Positions 11,703-21,677 of a DNA stretch of 54,707 bases are shown here, one piece after another. Both the position numbers and the translations under genes were made by a program. Under the pieces are notes generated by a model. The model was not told the DNA's origin and did not search any database. It worked only from the letters and a program-made list of their open reading frames with translations. Each line of letters opens with the position of its first letter. Positions within the stretch are counted from its first letter, which is position 1. Origin of the DNA: Clavulina sp. PMI_390. Lineage: Eukaryota; Basidiomycota; Agaricomycetes; Cantharellales; Hydnaceae. The stretch is taken from NCBI GenBank assembly GCA_015039315.1, contig WIDE01000013.1, positions 1-54,707 of the forward strand, read 5' to 3'.

Positions 11703-13067
11703 GTGTATTTTCCCTTGGCCCCTTTGCTACGCTTGGCGGAGAAGTTAATAATTTCCTGTTTATAGAATGGGCCAGGCCGCCTGAGCTTGAATCTCGCTTG
11801 ACTCTTATTCTCTCGGACCTTCCTCGTGGATTACCCCATGTAACCTCCACGCCATCATCTGCACCCTCCCTATCCACTTCAGCTTGAGTACCGATACCAC
11901 CTTTCCCTTTCTTGGCAACTATACTGCTACTCGTTTTGCTGGCTAGGTTGCCTCGTATTCTACTTTCGTGTGCTTCTTTTGCTAAGTTCTGAGCTTGCTC
12001 GCCCTTGGTTGCCTCTCGCCCAATCGCGCCCAGGATTAACCTAACTATCTATCTTCGTTTGCTTGCGAACCCCCATTTATTTTATTTTTCGACGATTTCG
12101 ACGATGCACCGCATCATGCATGATTTCAGTATTTGGCCAATGGTGTCACTTGCAGCACCAGCTCTTCAACCATCTACCATCTTGGTACCATTTCGTTCCC
12201 AGATAATCTTCTTGGTTATGTTTTTCTTTTTATCTGGGATCCTTAAATGGCTTTTGCATCCCAACTGCCATTTATTCTCCCTGGATACATCTCCTTGTAC
12301 TCAAGCTCGCCACCAGCCCCTCCATCGTCCCAATTTCCTGCTCTTTTCCACTCCCTCCCCTTCTCTTATTTATTCCCTCACGTATCGATACAATGTCACT
12401 CGTTTTTACAGTCAGTTGTCCTACTGGACTTTCATAGCTAGTCATATACATACTAGCCACTGATAACTGTTCCCTCCCAACTTCGATAATCGCTGTTCCC
12501 CCTCGCATCTGCACCTCTTTTCTTTGTCTTTTTCTCCGTCGCATGTTTCTGGGTCCGTACGTGATACAACTCATTAGTACTGGTACTCAAGCTGTACGCG
12601 CAGGAAATTCACGGGCGCCCAGCTATATACAGTAGATCTTGCGCCAACCTGTTCAACTACTTTTTGGTTCTTTCTTTTTTCGGTCGTCTCTCTCTTTTGA
12701 GCTGTTGATACAAATACAAGGATCTAGTTGTCTGCTCTGCTCTAGTCCGATGGTATCGATGGCTCTGTGTGCTGCGCAGGGTTTGTTTAGGACTGAGTTT
12801 CTAGAGGCCGCTCTAGGCTGTAAGTCGGCGTATAGCGGGTAGTTGGCAGCAAAGTCTACAATTGGCGAAGAGTCGGCTAGTAAGGTTACGGATCGTAAAA
12901 TTAGGGTTACTGCAACAAATAAAGAGGCCAAAAAGGGGAAACATACTGTTGTATAGCGAATGGCGTAAGAGATTCGCATATTCGGCCATTCACAGTTCGA
13001 CTAGGTCTCTCATAGGTGTATCCGCATCTTGAGTATGTCGGCATTTGACGGGGATTTTTCAACATCA
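11703..13067. other. Intergenic, no gene seen
   Basis: This interval holds the 3' flanks of two convergent genes (the SH3 protein and the oxidoreductase-like gene). It is pyrimidine-rich on the plus strand up to about 12540, with many short T runs. Short open frames exist on both strands but show neither codon-phase splice pairs nor a recognisable domain. I see no RNA gene. Confidence 0.5.
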
Positions 13068-13845
13068 TCACCCGGTTGATTTCAGCTTCTTCTCCAACTC
13101 CATAAACGCACGCAGCGTCGCATCCAACGGTCCCTCGTCTTCGAATACAGCGGAGGAATCAACGGCAGCTCCACTTTTCGAACCACTAGAGTTTAGTTTG
13201 GCGTCGAGTGCAATCACTTCGGCTGGCCAGTCCTCTCGTGGCACGTCCTGCTCCCGGAGCTCGGTGAGGGCATTGCTGAGAGCAGTGGAATAGGCCGCTT
13301 TAGCCTCAATGTAGAGGTCGTAGACGCACACTGCGCAGCCTGACATGCTGAGTGATTTGAATGGAGAGGGTCATAAGGATCGCTATCTTGACAATGCGAA
13401 GGTTCTTAGTCACATACCAACACTCTGCCAGAGTAAAAAAAATGTCAGGAACATAGTTTCTTATATCGAATATATATGAATGGAGCTCACCTTCTTCCCC
13501 AGGAGGCTGCGGTTTCTTGGGCACTCTTACATGCCCCAAGAGCGTATACTCATCGCCCTCTCGAGCAAGACGACTCGCAGCTTGTTGACTGCCTTCATGA
13601 GCAAGTCCAGGAGCACTCAGATCCGAGGTAGGGCCTGTTCCAAAGGCATTTGCGACGGCAGGACGCCTAGCAAGATGTGTATAGCGTTCAGAAAGGCTTT
13701 GTCCACCTCGCTTAGTATGAAGGTGACGACATGAAGATGACGTATGCAGAGCAAGAGTTGACGAAGAAGAGGAAACAGCTTTGACGAGTGAGTGATGCTT
13801 CAAGTGATGAAGTGGTAGGAGTCCATGACGGGAGAGTCCGCTCAT
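13068..13845 (-). CDS. Oxidoreductase-like domain protein (OXLD1 type), probably mitochondrial, with 7-nt microexon
   Basis: Three exons (13491-13845, 13418-13424, 13068-13347) encode 213 residues. The first about 45 residues are rich in Ser, Arg, Leu and His with almost no acids, fitting a mitochondrial presequence. The Pro-rich VPKKPQPPGEE run leads into ECCMSGCAVCVYDLY (residues 119-133), the signature of the Oxidored-like family (Pro-rich linker, then Cys-x-x-x-Cys-x-x-Cys and a W/YD motif). The two cysteines before MSGC are supplied by a 7-nt microexon between introns of 66 and 70 nt; both introns have GT..AG ends. Skipping it would break the frame. An upstream in-frame ATG at 13899 would add 18 residues. 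The biochemical activity of this family is not well established. Confidence 0.8.
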
Positions 13846-14259
13846 GAGTCTAGCAATAGCATAAAGGAGGATAGAAGGGCAGGAACAACGACCGTACACA
13901 TACCACTTCTCACATCAACATCAACCATGTTTTTGTCTCCGCGCCAAAAAAAAATGTAATAAAGCCACAGAAGTTATTCAAGTTACTAGTAGTTTCAGTA
14001 CAGTACATATATACAAGTTATGAATGGGATACAAGCCCACAAAAAGTCCGAGAAGGTAACTCCAGCATCGCCGATGACATTGACCGGGTCGCGGCATATC
14101 TAGAGGCGTCAGAGAGAGACGCCCCATGGGCAGTCATCATCTGAGCACATTGCAAGCACTTGGTCCGATACCATGTCGTCAACCATTATGAGAGGAATAT
14201 GAGAGCTGAGAGTGATGTGTCAGCAGACCAAAGAAGTTGGTAACGGCATGCAACGAAAC
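13846..14259. other. Spacer between two minus-strand genes
   Basis: These 414 bp are the upstream region of the oxidoreductase-like gene and the downstream region of the RPA-interacting-like gene. There is an A run on plus at about 13947 (T-rich on the coding strand). No ORF or RNA gene was seen. Confidence 0.5.
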
Positions 14260-15268
14260 TCACGGATCAGCAAAAGGGTGGGCTGCTGCCCATGATTCCG
14301 GGGCATCACCAAGGGGAAAAGAGTTTGTACAAGGTGCACAGGTCATTGTTCGGTACCCATCCATGTCGTCAACGTAGAGCGAAAAGGGCGCGCTACAATA
14401 TGGACACGTCGAAGAGAGAAGAAGTCCAATGAAGGAATGATCGTCGATTGGGAGTGATGCATGTTGAAGAGAGGGTGATCCGAGAGGGGAGCTAAGCGGC
14501 ATGTCGATGTCAGCATCCTGAGATTCCGACCATGCTTCACTGGACGGTGCTGCATCAAGGTCCGAGGGGATGGCATCGGAAGGTAGCGCGAATTCATAGT
14601 CGTCGGAATCCTCGGGGGACGGAGAGGGACCTCTGGGAGTGGAGTCCCCGCCAACGAAATGATTCTCGTATTCCTCGAAATCCTCCATATCGGGGTCTAT
14701 CGACGAACCCACGGCCAGCTCAAATGACAGTTTCTGTCGATAAGCCTCTCGCTTACGCTCATTTGCCATGTGAATTGCGTACAGCTGTGGCAAGTCCATG
14801 AGCTCAGACAAGTGGAACATTTCTGGTGGCCGAAATACATACTGGATCATCCATGCCATCTGCCTCATTGTCATCTGTCTCCATATCGTCGCTCATTAAT
14901 CCACGCGTATGGTCACCACTGCTGCTTCCACGAGAGCGCGCGGTATCGAGAGCTCTGGCGCGATCTCTCTCTGCACGCGCCGCGCATTTCTTCTGGAACT
15001 TTTCGCGAAGGAAGGCTTTTTGCGCGTCTTCCGCGCTCATCCTGGCTGAGCCATGATGTGATGACGAGGGCGAGTATCGGACGTAACGTGATTGGGTCTG
15101 GAAATGGTTTTGGGCTGAGGCGCGTCGCTGACTGGGAGGGTTATTGTTGCGGTAACTCGGGTTGAGAGGCGACGAGCGGATTGGAGATGAGCTCGAAGCA
15201 GAAGACAGGTCTGCACGAGATGCACGATTGGATGGCGTTGAGGGCAGCATTCGGAGGACAGAGGTCAT
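14260..15268 (-). CDS. RPA-interacting protein-like (importin/RPA adaptor family)
   Basis: Two exons (14843-15268, 14260-14784) joined by a 58-nt GTATGT..CAG intron encode 316 residues. Residues 85-112 (REKFQKKCAARAERDRAR) match the basic, Arg-rich N-terminal element of the RPA-interacting protein family, in which a conserved Cys sits among basic residues. The middle is acidic and Ser/Pro-rich. The C-terminus carries two Cys pairs (Cys269-x2-Cys272 and Cys291-x2-Cys294), forming a zinc ribbon as expected for the family. In animals the homologue helps import replication protein A into the nucleus; that role here is inferred. The usual N-terminal Trp motif of the family is not obvious, so the call is probable rather than certain. 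Confidence 0.65.
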
Positions 15269-15680
15269 GGCACGCTTCGTCGTTCAGAGGTTGGCGCTTC
15301 TGGGAGTGTTATGGTCACACTCGTGACCAGTTGTCATCAACACATGCCCCCCAACTCATTTTGCACAGTTTCATGCTTAAGTTTTGCTGTAAATTGGGTT
15401 AGCCCTATATGATATGAGCAATTATTAGAGCGTCTTCTGTCCTCGGCTGGCAATCAGCTCGCCTCGCGGTTTGTCTTGTCCCAGCGAGGAGCGTTTTTCC
15501 GCTTCCTGGCCCTGCCCACGTCGCCGATCCACATATCAATAAGTCGCCTCGAGCCGCGAGCTTCGGTTGCTGGAGCTTCAACCGCTGATCTCATCGTAAA
15601 GGCGCCAAAGTTATCGGATATCCATGCGCAAGGGGTAGGCGACGAAGAATGCTAGGTTTCCCTGTGGCTCGCTGGACACA

Positions 15681-15848
15681 ATTCGCCCAGATCATTGGTT
15701 TATTCCATGTGATATGCATTTACTCTTCTTTTCGGCCGATATGAACTCGCGTGGACTCTCGCTAGGCCAATCATAATACCATCAGCATTCGTTAAACCAT
15801 ACATTCTCTTGACAACTAACTGGTCATTCTGGGCCGATCTGGGCGAAT
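15681..15848. repeat. 168-bp segment bounded by 13-bp perfect inverted repeats
   Basis: Left arm ATTCGCCCAGATC (15681-15693) and right arm GATCTGGGCGAAT (15836-15848) are exact reverse complements, 142 bp apart. The match does not extend in either direction, and no target-site duplication is visible. It could be a small non-autonomous element, a binding-site pair, or chance. Confidence 0.4.
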
Positions 15849-17209
15849 AGCAACAGCTAAAATACATTAATAATAATCCTCCAAGAGTGGTATGTATGAT
15901 AGCCGTGGCTCTCATCGCCGACTACGAGCCATATCCATACAGTACACCGCGGTACCACGCGTATTATCCTCCTGAAGACATATTTGCTCGATCTTAAACT
16001 CCTGAGGTCAGCGGAACGAACTCCGGGATATTGTTCGCTTGGACTGCTCTGCAAGAAACCATCCAGCGGCCAGTATTCTCGCCCACGTCGGCCACGAGGC
16101 ATGGCTCAGGAGGTATATCCGATCCCCAAAAGTAAGTTCAGTGCTCTGCTTAATAAGAAGCACAGCATATTGGCGGCCAGATGGTCTCACGTATGCAACT
16201 GAATCATTTATCCACCGTTTAAAATACAAAGAAAAGTTGGGTTCGTCGGTAGACTGCCCAAGAAAGGAAAACCACAGGATTATATAACTAGGTTCGTGGT
16301 GGCTGTTCACCTTCATCCTAACCTATCGCCGACTTTCGCAGTTTGAATCTATAGGGCAGCCCTCCCTGTAAAGCTCAAGACAATGTGAATCTAAGGCGAC
16401 GTGGCCGTAGGTTCGGACTTTGCGTTCCTTTGGAATAAGTCAAGACAGGGTGCATGGGGCCTCATGCCCGTCCGGATGTCCTCGCGACACTGAGTCCTCC
16501 GATGGGGCAAAAATGGCCGTCGTACGGCTCACCCGACGTACAGCATTCCCAAGACAGAGTTAAGAGCTATGTCCGTCCCTGGCTAGTGTTTCCGCCCCCC
16601 CAACTCTTGGGGAGTGACTCTTGTACCTTCAGGCTATCCAACCTAACAGGTGTTTGGACAGCTATACCGACATGATCTCGCCTTCAATCAGACGATTTTC
16701 CTCGCAACCTACCCTGTCTCCTTTTCCCCCTGTCAGAAGTATACTTCCCCTCGAACTCAATACCTGGGTACCTCACTCCCGCATGTCTCGTTTGCCTACT
16801 CTCTCACCGCATTCGCGCTCTGTTCCGGCTCCATATTCCGTGGAAACATCGCTGCCATGACTCCGCACCACTATCATCTCTGGTCTATGCGCGACAAGCG
16901 CCAACGGTCTCCTCTAAGGATAAGATTTCCTATCGGGGGCCTTGCTCAAAGCCACTGAGTAAAGCCTTGGTGTTTTGCTCAGCCACCCCACACGTCGCCC
17001 ACGGATCTGTTCCCTCATTGACAGCCGACATGCTCTGCATGGCCTCGCCAACTCCTGTGCGCGCTGGAGTCTTATAACGCGCTCGGAGCAATGGGGAGTC
17101 TATCTCCATCATACAGCGTCCCTCGCATTCATTTTCGTCTGCAGTCTCGCCCTACCTCCTCTATCTCTCTTTTATTTCGAATATCCTGTCCTTTTCTGTG
17201 CTATTCGTC

Positions 17210-17965
17210 TCTCGATAATGCCTATCGTTTGGGTGCGCCCTGGTTTTGGTTGCTTGAGACTCGTCACACCTAAAGCCTGTCACCAGTTACAAATCGCTAT
17301 TGGAACCATAGCCAATTTCACCCTCCAATTCAGACTGTACGATGATGAGCCTGAGGCCCGTGAACATTTTCTGCGGATGTGCAATGGGGGCTTTGGGAGT
17401 TGGACATATGCTCGAACATCCTTCCACTACCTCGATCCCGGATGTAAGCAATAAGGTTATATCCCAGCGTTATCATCTAATAGAACTAATGATTTCCCGG
17501 GGTTCGTGACAGTCATGCTTTACGGAGGGGTGTTTGCCCAGTGCCTCGAGGGGCAATTTCTAGGTTTTGGGCAGAGCGTTACACGTTAGGTCCATGCGAA
17601 AGGGAATAGGCTTCAATATTCTAAAACTTTTGTTTAGGCCGCTCTATGCGATATCGGGCGTATGGCCCTGGTTATCTCGTACTGACTCCGAGTTCTGGCC
17701 CAAGATACGGCTCTTGTGTGAGTATCCCTTGCATATATATTGATCCCGCCTACTGATAGGCTGCATATACTGCTAGTTCGGAATCAGCCTTTGGGGCTCA
17801 AGGAATTTGGCCCGAGGACCGCAAGACTTTGTTATCGGCGAGGCGCTCGAACCAAACCATCCAGTGTTCGCAATCTTACGTGGACTCCAAACCCAGAGCG
17901 GGGGCGAGTATCCCGGCCCGCCCGGCGAGCATGTAGTAATTGTAGGCTGCGGACAGGTAACATAG
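17210..17965 (+). CDS. Unrecognised multi-exon gene remnant or partial gene
   Basis: Three blocks join in frame with normal introns: one ending at 17443 (GTAAGC donor), 17513-17563, and 17610-17717 (GTGAGT donor), across introns of 69 and 46 nt. The joined translation is rich in Phe, Leu, Trp and Gly (for example RPLYAISGVWPWLSRTDSEF), looks like real protein, and may be membrane-associated. The next acceptor is probably at 17776, but all three frames stay open for about 150 nt, so the end cannot be fixed. The upstream part (about 16620-17290) has hydrophobic open frames but no clear splice chain. I do not recognise a family. It may be an active gene with exons I missed, or a decayed one. Confidence 0.35.
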
Positions 17966-18276
17966 TCGAAAGTAACCTTTGGGAATATGGTTCCTGAAGA
18001 TTGATGGGGTGCAAGCCGGCATAGACTAAATTTGGACTTTTGAACAACCTCATACTTGTACAGCGTTTCACTGTAATAAACTTGACATCCTCTGGCCTGA
18101 AAAATATATTCAGCTCCAGCAAGTGCTGCTAGTAGCTTTCAACAAGTGTTATATGGTCGTGTGGTTACGGTATTCCCAGTTCAGGCGCAGTCATGGCGAT
18201 TCATTGAGAGCTTACATAAGCAATTCAATCAGTGGGCCTTAGTTGCTCCTGTCTCTTTCTCTTTACTCTCTCTTCC

Positions 18277-20129
18277 ATGGCGAGCATCGACGACCAACCG
18301 CGTCCAAAAGGCCTAAAGCGCCTAAGCTTGACACCTGGGGCGCGGGCGCCGCTGTCTGCGCTTGCCTCGCCCGTGACGCCTCAGTCAGCCAGTCTTATTG
18401 ACGACTCGGCACCTGCATCTCCATCACCACTCAACCGAGCTCTCTCTAATGGACATGGTCGGCGCTATGGCCCAAGACGTACATCTTCTATATCATACTA
18501 TAATTCCTCTAGTTTGTCGCCTAGCCCTACGTCTGCTACTTCCGACTCGTTTGCTCGAACCTCCATCCCACCTACTATTCATGAGGTGCCCGCTTCGCCT
18601 GCCCTACGCAGTGCTCACGGTCACCGGAGAGCACTCTCAGCGTCCCGGAAAGCACTACGGAGACTTTCTGTGGAGAAAGCCATTGTCCTGCCGGTAGATA
18701 AGCCAGCACCGGCTCAGTCACCCGTACCTGCACCACCTCAAACCCTTGTGGAAAAGTGAGTTTCCAAAGATACTATAGCGCTCGGAAGAATTTAGCTTAT
18801 GCGCATTTTTGCTTCCAGACATGCCGATCTCCTGTCTTTCATAGCAAAGAAAGAGTCAAAATGCATGGAGCTTCGAGACCAGCTTGCTCAACATGAATCT
18901 GAACTTGCTACGCTCAAACGCAAGTGGGAGCGCATTATGTCGCGCGCTGCCAACCCCGCATCCAACGGAGCCACAGCTACCACAGGTTCTTCTCCTGAAA
19001 GCTCACCGGTCCCGGGCGCGAAACCTCTACCGTTAGGCCAAGGCGACAGCGTCGATGTGGTCGGTGCTATTCGGGACGGTGTTCAGGGTCTTGGCCGGAT
19101 GCTCGTCATGGGCGGCCTGGGCTCCACAGGGCAGCCCTCTCAGTCACGGGCCACGAGCGCGGCGACAGGCTCTTCCCCGCCAATGTTCGCAGATGCGCCG
19201 TCGCCGTCGTCAGCGAACACCGGAACTTCGTCTCGCAATTCATCAATCTCCTCCATGGCCGCTGCATCTCCCCCGGGCTCCTCGGCGGGTCGCACCTCTC
19301 TCTCGTCCGTGACGTCCATGGCTTCTGATGAGGACCAGGGATCCGTCGATTCTTCTTTCTTAACATCGAAAGACACCCTGGTTCGCGACGGTGGTCATAC
19401 TCCCACGCCAGATTCCGTAACGACCTGGTTTGACGACATTGCCATACCAGTCTCTAACCCGGCCGCTACTATTAAGCGCGACACGCCAAAGACTCAGGTG
19501 ACAGCTCCAAAACCATCGTCGGGCTACTCTTCTCCACGTGGTTCTCTCAACTTGGCGGATCGTCTGCCTGAGAAGAAAACACCCGCTCGCTTAACTTCTC
19601 CCATCTCTCCTTCATCCAGCTCGTCTTCATGGGTCCCTTCGTCCTTGAACAAACGACTAGAAGGTCTTCAGAAGTCTGAAACGTAAGTCTTTCAAGGTTC
19701 GATCCAGCTCATAGCCCGTTTTGACCTTTGTTATTTGCCTTTTGCCCCTCCAGCCTCTCAAAAACCTCCAAGCGTGCTTCCCTTCTCTTCTCAGATGTGA
19801 CCAGTGCCTCGTCAAGTTTGCTTGGCTCGCTAGCAGGAGCTCTTGCGACACCTTCGCCCACTCAATCGCCCTCGATTTCTATTTCCACCGCCGCGAACCA
19901 GCAAGCCCGTTACTTCCAGATGCAAGCAGTGGAGTCGCCTAAGCGGGAGACATCTCCAAGCTTCGCTTCCCTGCTAGACGAAGACGACGAAGATCAGCTT
20001 GCCTCATCGGCATCTCCTATCCCTGCTCAGAAGTTGAGCGCATCTCTCGCTCCTCCGATGAAGCCCACTTCGTCAAATCACACGATCAAGAAAGTGAGCT
20101 CGTTCGATAATGACGAGTGGAACTGGTGA
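18277..20129 (+). CDS. DUF4048-like coiled-coil protein
   Basis: Three exons (18277-18755, 18819-19682, 19754-20129) encode 572 residues. The protein is largely Ser/Pro/Thr-rich and disordered. Its only structured-looking part is a heptad-rich helix at about residues 161-203 (KESKCMELRDQLAQHESE and the following LKRKW), which resembles the core helix of the fungal DUF4048 family. It ends in an acidic/aromatic DNDEWNW motif. Many SP and SSP sites suggest phosphorylation. The function of the family is unknown. I chose the ATG at 18277 over an in-frame ATG at 18232 because the latter adds a hydrophobic leader out of keeping with the rest. It is convergent with HEM13 (381 bp between stops). Confidence 0.75.
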
Positions 20130-20510
20130 TGGGCGTTTGGGCGTAGATGTTGATACACGGGTATTGGGTGTTCGTTTTTCTGCCATAATACCTGGACGAG
20201 GGATTCGTTTTTATTACGGGGGTAGCTAATATCTGTCACGACTGCCGATTACATATAGGATACCAAGGTGGACGGGCTCCACTAGATCATGCATGCGATC
20301 ATGAACGCTTGGATTTGTACACGTTTTTTTCTTACTGCATGTTTACCATCACTTCTACAGCTCATGTCATTTTCGTTTTCATTCTCCTCAATGAAAACTG
20401 TGATTTTTATCCACATATACCTCCGCTACCATAGTAGAGCTCGTCTCAGCAGTGGAAAGGAATAGCAAATGCCATGACATGGCCCAGCTGTAGTTGGTGC
20501 TTCCCCTACC
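20130..20510. other. Spacer between convergent genes
   Basis: This 381-bp tail-to-tail spacer between the DUF4048-like gene and HEM13 is AT-richer than the flanking coding DNA and holds the two 3' ends. No ORF or RNA gene was seen. Confidence 0.6.
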
Positions 20511-21677
20511 TCAAATCCACTCCCTGGGAGTCTTTAGTACGAGCAAGAGTTTATTCTCCTCGCTTCCCTCTAGTGTACCCATCTCGCTCATGTACTCCCA
20601 TCGCGCAGTCTCAGGCAGACTCATGAGAATGCTCTCAATGCGTGCGCTGGGGGTGTTGAGCCCAAACTTCGTACCGCGATCGTACACGAGGTTGAACTCG
20701 ACATAGCGTCCTCGTCGAAGGAGCTGCCACCGGCGCTGCTCTTCAGTAGAGGGGGTGGACATTCGCTTTTGGAGGATAGGGAGGTAAGAAGGGACGAAAG
20801 CGCCACCGCAGGAGCGAATAAACCCAAAGATCTCTTCGGGCGTGTGTGGACGCTTGGAGGGGGCATCGGCGGTAGAAGGAGAGGTCTCTTCGAGCCGCTT
20901 GTGAGGCCCATGGGAGAGGTCGTCGAAGAAGATGCCACCGATCCCCCGCGTCTCGTGGCGGTGAGGAATGTAAAAGTACTCGTCACACCACTTTTTGAAG
21001 GAAGGGTAGATAGAGGGCCCATGGGGGTCGCAAGCCTCCTTGAGCGTGGTATGGAAGTGCTTTCCATCCTCTTCATACAGGTAGGATGGAGTGAGATCGC
21101 ATCCTCCGCCGAACCACCATGAGAGCACTTTGCCGGACGGCGGCTTTGGAGGAGCCGTAGCCGGAACGGTCCCTTCCGAACTATCATCTTTCGGAGGAGG
21201 CTGCTGCTCTTCCACCTTTTCCGAAATCTCAAAATACCGATAATTCGCATGGACAGTAGGCGCATGAGGGTTGCGTGGATGGATAACGAGCGAAATGCCA
21301 CACGCAAAGAAGGGAAGGCTCTTTGGGTTCTCGGGGTCGTACGGAATGTCACTGTGGTCTGCCCGCATGCTCTTGATCGCTGCAGGCGGAAGCATACCAT
21401 ACACGACCGAGATGTTCACCCCGGCTTTTTCGAGCACGGACCCACCTGAGACGACACCCGAGATGCCCATCCCGCCCTCCTTGCGTGTCCAGCGATCGCG
21501 CTTCCAGGGGAGGTTGGGCTCGAGTGCCTCGAATGAAGAGATGATTTGCGATTGGAGATCGAGCACGAAGGCTGTCATGCGATCGCGCATCGGGAGAGAT
21601 TCGTCAAGGATGTCCGCAGGGTCAAACGTGATATGGGGTTGCGCATCCTGGGCAGTGGGAGCTGAAGACGCCGACAT
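20511..21677 (-). CDS. HEM13: Coproporphyrinogen III oxidase, oxygen-dependent
   Basis: A single exon encodes 388 residues. The enzyme oxidatively decarboxylates coproporphyrinogen III to protoporphyrinogen IX in heme synthesis. Clear family blocks are visible in order: WKRDRWTRKEGGMGISGVV, VHANYRYFEI, WWFGGGCDLTPSYLYEED, the HETRGIGGIFFDDL region, GGAFVPSYLPI, and RRGRYVEFNLVYDRGTKFGL near the C-terminus. It is longer than the yeast enzyme mainly because of a Pro/Lys/Glu-rich insert of about 30 residues after the ISEK region. There is no obvious mitochondrial presequence, so a cytosolic location as in yeast is likely. The absence of introns is unusual in this intron-dense window. Confidence 0.97.
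   Translation of the reverse strand: MSASSAPTAQDAQPHITFDPADILDESLPMRDRMTAFVLDLQSQIISSFEALEPNLPWKRDRWTRKEGGMGISGVVSGGSVLEKAGVNISVVYGMLPPAAIKSMRADHSDIPYDPENPKSLPFFACGISLVIHPRNPHAPTVHANYRYFEISEKVEEQQPPPKDDSSEGTVPATAPPKPPSGKVLSWWFGGGCDLTPSYLYEEDGKHFHTTLKEACDPHGPSIYPSFKKWCDEYFYIPHRHETRGIGGIFFDDLSHGPHKRLEETSPSTADAPSKRPHTPEEIFGFIRSCGGAFVPSYLPILQKRMSTPSTEEQRRWQLLRRGRYVEFNLVYDRGTKFGLNTPSARIESILMSLPETARWEYMSEMGTLEGSEENKLLLVLKTPREWI

Larger units (their letters stand above)
15269..18276. other. Poorly resolved interval with exon-like blocks and an inverted repeat
   Basis: These 3 kb hold no gene I can close. A 13-bp perfect inverted repeat sits at 15681-15693 and 15836-15848. The ATG at 16101 is followed after 31 nt by a good GTAAGT donor, but I found no in-frame acceptor. 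Exon-like blocks on the plus strand run from about 17210 to 17965 and are listed separately. The last 300 bp before 18277 are the upstream region of the DUF4048-like gene. Confidence 0.4.

Noticed and set aside
12901..12909. TTAGGGTTA telomere-like sequence
   Set aside because: It is a single occurrence with no tandem array, so chance is the best explanation.
19696..19705. GGTTCGATCC, a tRNA B-box-like sequence in an intron of the DUF4048-like gene
   Set aside because: No A-box at the right distance and no cloverleaf can be drawn around it.
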